From Ulvibacter litoralis (GTDB taxonomy: Bacteria; Bacteroidota; Bacteroidia; Flavobacteriales; Flavobacteriaceae): 64,000 nucleotides of DNA. Positions 33,221 through 43,279 of this stretch are shown here, piece by piece (position 1 is the stretch's first letter; each line of letters opens with the position of its first letter). Both the position numbers and the translations under genes were made by a program. The stretch is taken from the NCBI RefSeq assembly GCF_900102055.1, contig NZ_FNBA01000002.1, forward strand, positions 744,001-808,000. The letters run 5' to 3'. Under the pieces are notes generated by a model. It was not told the origin of the DNA, did no database searches, and saw nothing but the letters and a program-made list of their open reading frames with translations.

Positions 33221-34477
33221 TTAGTTTCCTTCAATCGTTTTAAGTTGCGCTTTCATCGCTTTAAACTTATCGTCTTGTCCTAATTGACTGTAGATATTCA
33301 TTAAAGTTCTGATAACTTCAACTTTAGAAGTATCATTTTTCTGAACAGCTTCCAAATAAGGAAGAGCTCTATTATACAAAGCGTGCATTTGATCTTTTAG
33401 TTCGTCATAACGAGCATTATCAGCTCTAGAAGTACCTAAGTTATTCATTTCATCCACTAAAGCCGCTTCATCTTTTAAGATAGTTGCAGCAATATTGTTT
33501 TGTGCTTTTGTGTATCCTGGGTCTAATTCTAATGCTTTTTTATAGTATTTAATAGCATCTTCCGTTTCACCTAATTCAGCACTACTTACTCCTAAATTAA
33601 AATATAATTCTGGGTTCGTTGGATCCAAAGCAATTACTTCTTTCATCAAACGACTATAATTAGCCATATCTCCCATTTTATATACCATATCTGCTTCAGC
33701 TCTCACTAAGGAAGCATCTTTAGGGTTTTCAGCTCTAGCAGTTTTCATTAATGATTTTGCTTTTTCTTCATCCCCTTTTTCAATATATATTAAGGTCATG
33801 TTACGCAAAATATCAGATCTGTCAGATTCAGTAATTTTCTCTTCAGGTTTGATATAATTACCACTACGAAGCATTAAGTCACGAGCTTTTTCATTTTCAA
33901 AAGGAACTACTTCACCAGTAACTTTATCTGTAGCTACGTATTCTTTTTTAATCCCAGTGTAACCAAGATCATTCAAAATTTCGTAGTACTTAATTGCCGT
34001 ATCGTAATCTTTACCGTTTAAAGCATTTCCTGCTGCGTAATATAAATCTGAAGTATCCTTCTTACTTACCATATAACTAGTATATAGTTTTTCTGAAGCG
34101 ACTGCATATTTCTTAGCATTTTGATCTTGAATTGCGCTATTTACTAAAGACACTCTTAGATTCTGAATACCGTCAGTAATTCTAGTAGAACCAGGATCTA
34201 ACTCTAATGCTTTCAAATAAGCATCGGCAGATTTTTTAAGTTTACCTAAGTCACCTCCAGCAGATTTTTCGAAAGCCTCTCCTCTAAGAGTATAAAATTG
34301 TGTTTGTAATTTAACATCTGCACCAGACATCATTGGTTCAGCAGTGTCTAATAGAGTCATGGCCTCTGTAGTCTCTCCAGAAGTAAGTGCTTTTTCAGCC
34401 TTCTTTAATTCTTTTTTCTGGCCAAATGATATAGCAGTCATTAATAATACTCCTGCTACTAAAACTTGTTTTTTCAT
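33221..34477 (-). CDS. Periplasmic TPR-repeat protein
   Basis: A 418-residue exported protein from the ATG at 34477, where a signal peptide begins (MKKQVLVAGVLLMTAISFGQ). An upstream ATG at 34546 would place the signal internally and overlap gyrA, so it is rejected. The mature part is a TPR array; the clearest units are NPELYFNLGVSSAELGET and DAIKYYKKALELDPGYTK, about 290-330. TPR arrays act as scaffolds; no partner is indicated. It follows gyrA by 16 bases and may be co-transcribed with it. Confidence 0.88.
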   Translation of the reverse strand: MKKQVLVAGVLLMTAISFGQKKELKKAEKALTSGETTEAMTLLDTAEPMMSGADVKLQTQFYTLRGEAFEKSAGGDLGKLKKSADAYLKALELDPGSTRITDGIQNLRVSLVNSAIQDQNAKKYAVASEKLYTSYMVSKKDTSDLYYAAGNALNGKDYDTAIKYYEILNDLGYTGIKKEYVATDKVTGEVVPFENEKARDLMLRSGNYIKPEEKITESDRSDILRNMTLIYIEKGDEEKAKSLMKTARAENPKDASLVRAEADMVYKMGDMANYSRLMKEVIALDPTNPELYFNLGVSSAELGETEDAIKYYKKALELDPGYTKAQNNIAATILKDEAALVDEMNNLGTSRADNARYDELKDQMHALYNRALPYLEAVQKNDTSKVEVIRTLMNIYSQLGQDDKFKAMKAQLKTIEGN

Positions 34478-34493
34478 TTTTGTAAGGTTTAAT

Positions 34494-37031
34494 TTATTCG
34501 TTTGTTTCGGTTTGTGTTTCTTCATCAGTATCAAGAGTGGTGCCATTTTCTATAGACCCCTCTTCAACACCTTCTAATTCTACCAATTCTTCATCGTCTT
34601 GCATTACTTTAGCAACTGCAGCAATAGAATCTTCTCCTCTTACTTTAATAAGACGAACTCCTTGAGTTGCACGTCCCATTACACGTAAATCTGCTACCGC
34701 CATACGAATTGCAATTCCAGATTTATTGATAATCATTAAATCATCTTTATCTGTTACATTCTTTATGGCTACTAATTTACCTGTTTTTTCAGTTACATTA
34801 ATGGTTTTAACTCCTTTTCCACCTCTGTTAGTGATACGGTAATCTTCTAATGTAGAACGTTTTCCATATCCATTTTCAGAAACAACCAAGATGTTAGACT
34901 CTGCATCATCAACAGCAATCATTCCAATTACTTCATCTTTTTCGTGACCTAAAGTAATACCTCTAACTCCTGAAGCATTTCTTCCCATCGGTCTCGTTTT
35001 ACCTTCTTCAAAACGAATTGCTTTACCAGATTTTAATGCTAACATTACTTGACTATCGCCGGTTGTAAGTTTTGCTTCTAGTAATTCGTCATCGTCCTTA
35101 ATAGTAATGGCGTTAATACCATTGGTTCTTGGTCTAGAGTATTGCTCTAATGGGGTTTTCTTTACCTGTCCATTCTTAGTCGCCATAATCACAAAATGAT
35201 TATTGATGTACGCTTCATCTTTTAAATCTTGTGTACAGATAAAAGCTTTCACTTTATCATCTGGCTCAATATTTATTAAGTTTTGAATAGCTCTACCTTT
35301 AGATGTCTTGCTTCCTTCAGGAATTTCAAACACACGCATCCAGAAACATTTTCCTTTTTGCGTAAAGAACAACATATATTGGTGGTTTGTTCCTACAAAT
35401 AGATGTTCTAAGAAGTCTTCATTTCGAGTAGCAGAAGCTTTTTGCCCTACGCCTCCTCTATGTTGAGTTTTATATTCTGAAAGTGACGTTCTCTTAATAT
35501 AACCAGCGTGAGAAATGGTAAGTACCACTTGCTCATCAGCAATTAAATCTGTAATACTAACATCCCCACCTGCATATTCAATGACAGAACGACGCTCATC
35601 ACCATATTTCGCTCTAATTTCTTCAAGCTCAGTGGTAATGATTTCCATTCTACGCTCTTTACGTGCAAGAATATCTTGATAATCTTCAATGGTTTTCATT
35701 AATTCATCGTACTCAGTACGTAATTTATCTTGCTCTAGTCCTGTTAATTGACGCAAACGCATCTCAACAATCGCTTTGGCTTGAATTTCAGAAAGTTTGA
35801 ACGCATTTATTAATGCTTCTCTAGCTTCATCAGCATTTGCAGAAGCACGAATTAAACGAATTACTTCGTCTATATTATCGGAAGCAATTATTAACCCTTC
35901 AAGAATGTGAGCGCGTTCGTTTGCTTTCCGAAGTAAATATTCCGTACGACGTACTACTACTTCGTGACGATGTTCAACAAAATAATGAATCAATTCTTTC
36001 AGATTCAGCATTTGTGGACGCCCTTTTACTAAGGCAATATTATTTACACTAAAACTAGACTGAAGTGCTGTGTACTTATACAACATGTTAAGTACAATAT
36101 TTGGAATCGCATCACGCTTTAAAATGTAAACGATACGCATACCGTTTCTATCACTCTCATCACGAATGTTTGAGATTCCCTCAATTTTCTTATCGTTTAC
36201 TAAGTCGGCAGTTTTCTTAATCATGTCTGCCTTATTCACTTGGTAAGGAATTTCGCTAACAACGATACACTCTCTACCAGCAACTTCTTCAAAAACTGCT
36301 TTTGCACGCATTACTACACGCCCTCTACCTGTATGAAAGGCTTCTTTTACACCTTCATATCCATAAATAGTTCCTCCCGTAGGAAAATCTGGCGCTTTAA
36401 TGTGTTGCATTAAACCATCAATGTCGATATCGTTATCTTCGATATACGCGATGGTTCCATTAATAACTTCCGTAAGGTTATGCGGAGGCATATTTGTTGC
36501 CATCCCCACAGCAATACCCGAAGCTCCATTAATTAAAAGACCAGGTACTCTTGTTGGAAGTACTTTTGGTTCTTGTAAAGTGTCATCAAAATTCAGTTGG
36601 TGATCTACAGTCTCTTTGTCGATATCTGCCAACATATCTTCAGATATCTTTTGCATACGCGCCTCTGTGTAACGCATTGCTGCTGGACTATCTCCATCTA
36701 CCGATCCAAAGTTACCTTGTCCATCTACCAACATATATCGTAAACTCCACTCTTGAGCCATACGAACCATTGCATCATATACGGATGTATCTCCGTGTGG
36801 GTGATACTTACCTAAAACTTCTCCAACAATTCTAGCAGACTTTTTGTGAGCTCCCGTTGCTCTAATTCCAAGTTCATGCATTCCAAACAAGACACGTCTA
36901 TGAACTGGTTTCATTCCATCGCGAACATCTGGCAATGCACGTGACACAATGACCGACATCGAGTAATCGATGTAAGCCGATTTCATTTCATCTTCAATGT
37001 TGATAGGGATTACTTTTTCACCTTCAGCCAT
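34494..37031 (-). CDS. gyrA: DNA gyrase subunit A
   Basis: An 845-residue topoisomerase subunit that breaks and rejoins DNA. The catalytic Tyr121 is in [10 protein letters not shown]. The quinolone-resistance region reads [10 protein letters not shown], with Thr82 at the position of E. coli Ser83 and Asp86 at that of Asp87. The C-terminal half has six beta-pinwheel repeats and a GyrA-box-like RITNRGGKG, which favours gyrase over topoisomerase IV. An acidic tail ends the protein. gyrB is elsewhere. Confidence 0.97.
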   Translation of the reverse strand: MAEGEKVIPINIEDEMKSAYIDYSMSVIVSRALPDVRDGMKPVHRRVLFGMHELGIRATGAHKKSARIVGEVLGKYHPHGDTSVYDAMVRMAQEWSLRYMLVDGQGNFGSVDGDSPAAMRYTEARMQKISEDMLADIDKETVDHQLNFDDTLQEPKVLPTRVPGLLINGASGIAVGMATNMPPHNLTEVINGTIAYIEDNDIDIDGLMQHIKAPDFPTGGTIYGYEGVKEAFHTGRGRVVMRAKAVFEEVAGRECIVVSEIPYQVNKADMIKKTADLVNDKKIEGISNIRDESDRNGMRIVYILKRDAIPNIVLNMLYKYTALQSSFSVNNIALVKGRPQMLNLKELIHYFVEHRHEVVVRRTEYLLRKANERAHILEGLIIASDNIDEVIRLIRASANADEAREALINAFKLSEIQAKAIVEMRLRQLTGLEQDKLRTEYDELMKTIEDYQDILARKERRMEIITTELEEIRAKYGDERRSVIEYAGGDVSITDLIADEQVVLTISHAGYIKRTSLSEYKTQHRGGVGQKASATRNEDFLEHLFVGTNHQYMLFFTQKGKCFWMRVFEIPEGSKTSKGRAIQNLINIEPDDKVKAFICTQDLKDEAYINNHFVIMATKNGQVKKTPLEQYSRPRTNGINAITIKDDDELLEAKLTTGDSQVMLALKSGKAIRFEEGKTRPMGRNASGVRGITLGHEKDEVIGMIAVDDAESNILVVSENGYGKRSTLEDYRITNRGGKGVKTINVTEKTGKLVAIKNVTDKDDLMIINKSGIAIRMAVADLRVMGRATQGVRLIKVRGEDSIAAVAKVMQDDEELVELEGVEEGSIENGTTLDTDEETQTETNE

Positions 37032-37292
37032 AAAATATTTAATTTAATTATTGGTTATAAATCTAATGAAGCAAGATACATTATTCTGAAGGTTTACAGG
37101 GGGTTTTTAGCATTCGTTATTCACGATTTTATTAACAAAATAAACACACTAAAACGTTAATAACTATCGTTAGTTATTCTTTGATATCAGTAAGTTTTTT
37201 CGTCTTTTTACTACTAAACCTTGAAATAAGGAATAGTTTTTGACTTATTATTGGTAATTTTAATTAATATTAGAAGTTTTTGAACATAGTGT

Positions 37293-39848
37293 ATGGATGA
37301 TAATTTTTCACCAAGAGTAAAAGACGTAATTGCGTACAGTAAAGAAGAAGCCCTTCGTTTGGGTCACGACTTTATTGGTACTGAGCACTTAATGCTTGGG
37401 TTATTACGCGATGGAAATGGTAAAGCTGTAACAATATTAAATGCCTTAGATGTAGATTTAAACCATCTGCGTAGAAAAGTTGAAATATTAAGCCCTGCCA
37501 ATCCGACAACTGGAGTCAGTGCGAATGATAAAAAAAATCTGCACTTAACTAGGCAAGCTGAGCGTGCCTTAAAAACAACTTTTTTAGAAGCAAAGCTTTT
37601 TCAGAGCTCTTCTATCAATACTGCTCATTTGTTGTTGTGCATTCTTCGGAATGAAAACGATCCAACAACAAAATTGTTAAACAAAATGAAGGTGGATTAC
37701 GATGGCGTAAAAGACCAATTTAAACTTATGATTGCAAACGACGAAGATTATATAGACAGTCCTACATCTGAATCTTTTCCAAATAGTGATGATGATTCGG
37801 CTGCAGAAGACAACGATAAAGACAATTTATTTACCAGCGGTGGTGCAAAAACCAGTAAAAAATCTAAAACTCCTGTTTTAGACAACTTTGGTAGAGATTT
37901 AACGGTAATGGCCGAAGAAGGGAAATTAGACCCTGTAGTTGGTAGAGAAAAAGAAATACAGCGTGTTTCTCAAATACTTAGCCGTAGAAAGAAAAACAAT
38001 CCTTTACTAATCGGTGAACCTGGTGTAGGTAAATCTGCGATTGCTGAAGGTCTTGCCCTACGTATTATACAACGTAAAGTTTCTCGAATTTTATACGATA
38101 AACGCGTGGTTACATTAGACTTGGCTAGCTTAGTAGCTGGAACCAAATACAGAGGGCAGTTTGAAGAACGTATGAAAGCCGTAATGAACGAACTTGAAAA
38201 GAATGATGATATTATTCTTTTTATTGATGAAATTCATACCATAGTAGGTGCCGGTGGCGCTACAGGATCTTTAGATGCTTCAAACATGTTTAAACCTGCA
38301 TTAGCAAGAGGTGAAATACAATGTATTGGTGCTACTACTTTAGACGAATACAGACAATACATCGAAAAAGATGGTGCCTTAGAGCGTCGTTTTCAGAAAG
38401 TATTGGTGGAACCTACTTCTGTAGAAGAAACCATTGAAATTCTTCAGAATATAAAAGATAAATATGAAAGTCATCATAATGTAGATTATACAGATGCAGC
38501 CATTGTTGCGTGTGTAAAATTAACCAATCGTTATATGACAGAACGATTCTTGCCAGACAAAGCGATTGATGCCTTAGATGAAGCTGGATCTAGAGTACAC
38601 ATTACAAACATTAATGTGCCACAGCGAATTTTAACAATTGAAACGAAATTAGAAGAAGTTCGTGAGCTTAAAAATTCTGTCGTTAAAAAGCAGAAATATG
38701 AAGAAGCTGCCAAATTACGTGATGACGAGAAAAACCTTGAAAAAGAATTGTTAGTCGCTCAAGAAGCTTGGGAAACAGAATCTAAATTAAACAAAGAGGT
38801 TGTTTCTGAAGAAGATGTGGCAGAAGTTATTTCTATGATGACAGGTGTTCCTGTTAATAAAATAGCTCAGACTGAAAGCAATAAACTTGCCGAATTGCCA
38901 GACCGTATTAAAGGAAAAGTAATTGGCCAAGATGAAGCGGTTTCTAAGGTTGTTAAAGCAATTCAACGTAACAGAGCGGGACTTAAAGACCCTAACAAAC
39001 CCATTGGCTCGTTTATCTTTTTAGGACAAACCGGTGTTGGTAAAACACAATTAGCAAAAGTACTGGCACGCGAATTATTTGATTCTGAAACTGCTTTGGT
39101 TCGAATTGATATGAGTGAGTACATGGAAAAATTCGCAATTTCAAGATTGGTTGGAGCACCTCCAGGATACGTAGGATACGAAGAAGGTGGACAACTTACT
39201 GAAAAAATTAGAAGGAAACCATACGCCGTGGTATTGCTTGATGAAATTGAGAAAGCACATCCTGATGTATTTAATATGTTACTGCAAGTGTTAGATGACG
39301 GACACTTAACAGATAGTTTAGGTAGAACCATCGATTTTAGAAATACCATTATCATAATGACTTCTAATATCGGGGCTCGAAAACTTAAAGACTTTGGACA
39401 AGGTGTTGGTTTTGGAACGTCTGCGAAAGAAAGTCAAGCAGATGCGAACTCTAAAAGTATTATAGAAAATGCACTGAAAAAGGCATTTGCTCCCGAGTTT
39501 TTAAATCGTGTTGACGATGTAATGGTGTTTAATGCGTTGGAAAGAGAGGATATCCATAAAATTATTGATATTGAATTAGAAAAACTTTTTGATAGAATTA
39601 AAGACCTTGGATACAATCTTACGCTTACTGAAAAAGCAAAAGATTACATTGCCGATAAAGGTTTTGATAAAGAATACGGAGCACGACCTTTAAAAAGAGC
39701 TATTCAGAAATATATTGAAGATGCATTGGCCGAAGAGATTATCAATTCAAACCTTCAGGAAGGTGACAGCATCACAATGGACTTGAATGAAAAATCAAAT
39801 GAATTAACTATAAAAATTAAGAAACAGAAAAAGAAAACTGAATCTTAA
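37293..39848 (+). CDS. clpC: ATP-dependent Clp protease ATPase subunit ClpC
   Basis: An 851-residue Hsp100 unfoldase. It has an N-terminal Clp-N double repeat (1-145), an acidic linker, the first AAA+ domain with Walker A GEPGVGKS (241-248), a UVR-type coiled middle segment (about 440-470; [15 protein letters not shown]), then the second AAA+ domain with GQTGVGKT (near 578). The short middle domain identifies ClpC rather than ClpB. It feeds proteins into ClpP. It is divergent from gyrA and ends with a strong terminator. Only one CTTCGGAA octamer occurs in this long conserved gene. Confidence 0.96.
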   Translation: MDDNFSPRVKDVIAYSKEEALRLGHDFIGTEHLMLGLLRDGNGKAVTILNALDVDLNHLRRKVEILSPANPTTGVSANDKKNLHLTRQAERALKTTFLEAKLFQSSSINTAHLLLCILRNENDPTTKLLNKMKVDYDGVKDQFKLMIANDEDYIDSPTSESFPNSDDDSAAEDNDKDNLFTSGGAKTSKKSKTPVLDNFGRDLTVMAEEGKLDPVVGREKEIQRVSQILSRRKKNNPLLIGEPGVGKSAIAEGLALRIIQRKVSRILYDKRVVTLDLASLVAGTKYRGQFEERMKAVMNELEKNDDIILFIDEIHTIVGAGGATGSLDASNMFKPALARGEIQCIGATTLDEYRQYIEKDGALERRFQKVLVEPTSVEETIEILQNIKDKYESHHNVDYTDAAIVACVKLTNRYMTERFLPDKAIDALDEAGSRVHITNINVPQRILTIETKLEEVRELKNSVVKKQKYEEAAKLRDDEKNLEKELLVAQEAWETESKLNKEVVSEEDVAEVISMMTGVPVNKIAQTESNKLAELPDRIKGKVIGQDEAVSKVVKAIQRNRAGLKDPNKPIGSFIFLGQTGVGKTQLAKVLARELFDSETALVRIDMSEYMEKFAISRLVGAPPGYVGYEEGGQLTEKIRRKPYAVVLLDEIEKAHPDVFNMLLQVLDDGHLTDSLGRTIDFRNTIIIMTSNIGARKLKDFGQGVGFGTSAKESQADANSKSIIENALKKAFAPEFLNRVDDVMVFNALEREDIHKIIDIELEKLFDRIKDLGYNLTLTEKAKDYIADKGFDKEYGARPLKRAIQKYIEDALAEEIINSNLQEGDSITMDLNEKSNELTIKIKKQKKKTES

Positions 39849-39867
39849 CAACTTGTAAACACTTTAG

Positions 39868-39908
39868 AAAAAGCACCTATTTTATTTTTACTAAATAGGT
39901 GCTTTTTT
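39868..39908 (+). terminator. Hairpin terminator of clpC
   Basis: An A-run and AAGCACCTATTT pair with AAATAGGTGCTT followed by a T-run. It lies 20 bases after the clpC stop. Confidence 0.9.
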
Positions 39909-40055
39909 ATTGTTCCTAATATATTTTCAACATTTCAATTAAATATTTATTATTTATTTCTTAAAAAAAGAATATAAATTAATCGTATACTTGAAATTAT
40001 TATAAATGTTTAATTACTTTTTACTAAATTATCTTTTATTAAAATTCCCCTATTT

Positions 40056-40436
40056 ATGATTATTAAAGAATACCATTTTGGTAAATTAACTATTTATGAT
40101 CACTGCGTTGTTTCAGTAATGAATGAAGGTATAACTGTTACACCAAAAGATAATGATGTGCTGAAAGAGATTTCAGAAACTTATTTTAAAGGCAAAACCT
40201 TCGGGTATATTTCAAATCGTATAAATTCATATTCTATAGACCCTAGCGTATATATTCAAACTTCAAAAATAGAAAACTTAGTGGCTTTTGCTATTGTTAC
40301 CACAGATTCTATAGGCCTGTTAAATACTGAAATAGAAAAAATGTTTTTTGATAAACCTTTCGAACATTTCCTACTGTTGGAAGAAGCCATAGAGTGGATA
40401 AAAACAACAATAGAAAATCCTAAAAAATTGATTTAA
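40056..40436 (+). CDS. Hypothetical protein, STAS/SpoIIAA-like
   Basis: A 126-residue soluble protein without signal or membrane segments. The pattern (GKLTIYDHCVVSVMNEG, AFAIVTTD, HFLLLEEAIEWIK) resembles small flavobacterial proteins with a STAS/SpoIIAA-like fold that I recall as uncharacterised. The family assignment is tentative. It is in a low-GC spot between clpC and hutH and overlaps the convergent hutH stop by four bases. Confidence 0.65.
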   Translation: MIIKEYHFGKLTIYDHCVVSVMNEGITVTPKDNDVLKEISETYFKGKTFGYISNRINSYSIDPSVYIQTSKIENLVAFAIVTTDSIGLLNTEIEKMFFDKPFEHFLLLEEAIEWIKTTIENPKKLI

Positions 40437-41941
40437 AAAATTAAATCTCCATCTACTTCCAACGTTTTCAGAAATGAAACACTGGCATGAATATCGTCGG
40501 CTAAAAGTCGGTCGTTTGTTACAAACGATACTACTTCTCTATAACTCTTCACAAAAGACTCCACAAAAGGAGATGATTTTTTTGGAGCTCTAAAGGCCAA
40601 TGCTTGTGATGCATTAAACAATTCTATAGCTAAAATAGTTTCAATATTTTCTATAATTCGGTAGCATTTCGTCGCTGCATTCGCTCCCATACTCACGTGA
40701 TCCTCTTGTCCGTTAGACGATACAATAGAATCTACAGAAGCTGGGGTTGCTAATTGCTTGTTCTGACTCACAATACTGGCTGCTGTGTACTGCGGAATCA
40801 TAAAACCACTATTTAAACCTGGATTATCAACTAAAAATGCAGGTAATTCTCTAAGTCCGGACACCAATTGATACGTACGTCTTTCAGAAATACTTCCCAA
40901 TTCTGCCATTGCAATTCCTAAATAATCCAATCCTAATGCTAATGGTTGTCCGTGAAAGTTTCCGCCAGAAATAATTAAATCTTCTCCTACAAAAATATTG
41001 GGATTGTCGGTAACTGAATTAATTTCAGTCTTGAACGTTTTTCGAATAAAGTCAATCGTGTCTTTTGTTGCTCCATGTACTTGCGGAATACAACGAAACG
41101 AATATGGATCTTGTACATTCACTTTTTCTGAAGCACCAAGTTCACTGTCCTGTAAAAACTCCAACATTTGCTCCGCCGTCTTTACTTGTCCTCTATGAGG
41201 TCTTACTAAATGAACCAATGCGTTAAACGGGCTGTAATTACAATTAAAAGCATCTACAGAAACCGCACCTATTAAATCAGCCAAGTACGATAGTTTTGTA
41301 CTCTTAATCAAACAGTAAATACCATACGCACTCATAAACTGGGTTCCGTTAAGCAAGGCTAATCCTTCCTTCGCTTGTAAGGTAATAGGTTCCCAATTGT
41401 GTTTTTTCAAAATTTCTTCGGAAGAAACCATCACATCATCTACATATACCTGTCCCCTACCTAATAAAGGCAACGCCAAATGCGCTAATGGTGCTAAATC
41501 GCCTGAAGCTCCTAGACTTCCTTGCGTATAGATTACAGGAAGTATGTCGTTATTATAAAAATCGACCAAACGTTGTACGGTTGCAATTTGAACACCACTA
41601 TACCCATAACTCAATGATTGTATTTTTAACAATAGCATTAGTTTAATAATAGGTTTTGGAACAAATTCACCAGTACCACAAGCATGCGACATCACTAAAT
41701 TTTCTTGTAATTTAGAAAGGTTTTCCGTAGAAATTTTCACATCACATAAAGACCCAAACCCAGTGTTAATACCATACACAGGAGTATCATTGTCTTTCAT
41801 TTTGGCCACTAAATAATCGTGTGCTTTATGAATATTTAATGTAGCTTCTTCAGAAAGTTCAAGTGACTTATGAGTGTCTAGAATATCTTTTATAGTGGGT
41901 AAATCCAGAAGGTCTGAACTTATATAATGTACTTCACGCAT
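40433..41941 (-). CDS. hutH: Histidine ammonia-lyase
   Basis: A 502-residue cytoplasmic enzyme that converts L-histidine to urocanate and ammonia. The MIO prosthetic group forms from Ala145-Ser146-Gly147 in GSLGASGDLAPL. Further signatures are YGINTGFG near residue 56 and DNPNIF. Length and motifs are standard. The rest of the hut pathway is not in the window. A related tyrosine ammonia-lyase or aminomutase is possible but less likely given the general match. Confidence 0.92.
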   Translation of the reverse strand: MREVHYISSDLLDLPTIKDILDTHKSLELSEEATLNIHKAHDYLVAKMKDNDTPVYGINTGFGSLCDVKISTENLSKLQENLVMSHACGTGEFVPKPIIKLMLLLKIQSLSYGYSGVQIATVQRLVDFYNNDILPVIYTQGSLGASGDLAPLAHLALPLLGRGQVYVDDVMVSSEEILKKHNWEPITLQAKEGLALLNGTQFMSAYGIYCLIKSTKLSYLADLIGAVSVDAFNCNYSPFNALVHLVRPHRGQVKTAEQMLEFLQDSELGASEKVNVQDPYSFRCIPQVHGATKDTIDFIRKTFKTEINSVTDNPNIFVGEDLIISGGNFHGQPLALGLDYLGIAMAELGSISERRTYQLVSGLRELPAFLVDNPGLNSGFMIPQYTAASIVSQNKQLATPASVDSIVSSNGQEDHVSMGANAATKCYRIIENIETILAIELFNASQALAFRAPKKSSPFVESFVKSYREVVSFVTNDRLLADDIHASVSFLKTLEVDGDLIF

Positions 41942-41958
41942 GTGTTGTTAGTTTTACA

Positions 41959-41966
41959 CAAAAGTA
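41959..41966 (-). promoter_or_regulatory. -7 box of hutH (TACTTTTG on the minus strand)
   Basis: Exact TAnnTTTG on the minus strand, 17 bases ahead of the hutH ATG. A TTG on the same strand lies at 41990-41992 with a 23-base spacer, slightly long. Confidence 0.45.
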
Positions 41967-42018
41967 CCAATTTCTTGTTAAGATTTTACCAATTTTAATC
42001 AACTCATTAAATATCTCT

Positions 42019-42026
42019 TATTTTTG
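42019..42026 (+). promoter_or_regulatory. -7 box TATTTTTG upstream of the TlpA-like gene
   Basis: Match to TAnnTTTG ending 19 bases before the ATG at 42046. No TTG at the expected -33 distance. Confidence 0.4.
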
Positions 42027-42045
42027 CATTCTTAAACTATAATCA

Positions 42046-43071
42046 ATGAAAAATATACTCTTAGTATTTAGTGCAATAGCCCTATTTTCTTGTAGCGAAC
42101 AACCTAAAGACTTCGTTACTTTCTCCGGAAAAATTACAGATAAAAACAGCGACTCAATCGTAATTAGAACACGTGAGTTTTCTAAAACAATTGCAGTACA
42201 ACAAGATGGAACATTTAGCGACACTTTAAATGTTACCCCAGGAATTTATAATTTTTACGATGGTGGAGAATCGACCAATTTATTCTTGAAAAATGGGTAT
42301 AACATTCACATGACCTTAGACACCAAACAATTTGATGAATCTGCTACATACACCGGCGAAGGGGCTGAAAGCAGTAATTTTCTAGCTCAAAAATCATTGT
42401 TGGAAGAGAAATTAATGGATAAAGATTTTAATGACTTAGATGAAAAAGGGTTGGACACCACTTTTGCTGCTATTAAAACACAACTTGTCGATTTTATCAA
42501 TTCAGCTAAAAATGTGGATCCAATCGTTACTAGTTCTAGTTTAGAAAGCGTTGATGCGATTATTGAAGGAAATAAAGGGTATTTCGCAAGTATTGTAGCG
42601 TTGCGAAAAGAACTTCCGAAAGGATCTCCTGCTCCTACTTTCGAAAATTTTGAAAACTACGATGGTTCTACAACGTCTCTTTCAGATTTAAAAGGAAAAT
42701 ATACGTATATCGATGTTTGGGCTACATGGTGCGGACCTTGTAAAGTTGAAATTCCAGCGTTGAAACAATTAGAGAAAGACTATCACGATAAAAACATCAC
42801 ATTTGTAAGTATGTCGATTGATGATGATAGAAGTCATAAGGGGTCTTGGGATTTAGCTAAAAGTGACTGGAAAGCGATGATTGCGGATGAAAATCTTAGT
42901 GGCGTGCAAATATTTGCTCCTGAAGGTTGGAAAACACAGTTTATAAGAGATTTTAGAATTAACGGTATTCCACGTTTTATCTTACTAGATCCAGAAGGAA
43001 ATATTGTAGACGCAAGTGCTCCAAGACCATCAGATCCAAAACTGAGAACCGTATTAGAAGAGTTGTTGTAA
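42046..43071 (+). CDS. TlpA-family thioredoxin-like lipoprotein
   Basis: A 341-residue lipoprotein (lipobox LFSC, Cys16) facing the periplasm. An N-terminal DUF4369-like beta domain (20-115; FSGKITDKNSDSIVIRTR) is followed by a helical part and a thioredoxin fold from about 195, with redox pair Cys229/Cys232 in ATWCGPCK. Such proteins reduce disulfides in the envelope. The cis-Pro loop is NGIPRF. Divergent from hutH; a strong terminator follows. Confidence 0.9.
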   Translation: MKNILLVFSAIALFSCSEQPKDFVTFSGKITDKNSDSIVIRTREFSKTIAVQQDGTFSDTLNVTPGIYNFYDGGESTNLFLKNGYNIHMTLDTKQFDESATYTGEGAESSNFLAQKSLLEEKLMDKDFNDLDEKGLDTTFAAIKTQLVDFINSAKNVDPIVTSSSLESVDAIIEGNKGYFASIVALRKELPKGSPAPTFENFENYDGSTTSLSDLKGKYTYIDVWATWCGPCKVEIPALKQLEKDYHDKNITFVSMSIDDDRSHKGSWDLAKSDWKAMIADENLSGVQIFAPEGWKTQFIRDFRINGIPRFILLDPEGNIVDASAPRPSDPKLRTVLEELL

Positions 43072-43115
43072 CCAACTCTTTCATAAAATGTAATTATAGA
43101 ATTACATACAATTTT

Positions 43116-43150
43116 ACAAAAGCTTCCCCTTCGGAAGCTTTTGTGTTTTT
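43116..43150 (+). terminator. Perfect 12-bp hairpin terminator containing CTTCGGAA
   Basis: ACAAAAGCTTCC (43116-43127) and GGAAGCTTTTGT (43133-43144) pair perfectly around a five-base loop, followed by a T-run. The octamer CTTCGGAA (43129-43136) spans the loop and second arm. Confidence 0.85.
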
Positions 43151-43279
43151 AACAAACCTTGTAAGCGAAATAGGTGTTCCTTCTGAAAGAACCTTCTTTC
43201 AGAAACAAATTTTAAACCGATAAGAATGTGCATAAAATAACGTATTTTTAATACAGCTAACCCACTAACATACAGCTGT

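Noticed and set aside
34478-34546. N-terminal extension of the TPR protein
   Set aside because: It overlaps the gyrA tail and would bury the signal peptide.
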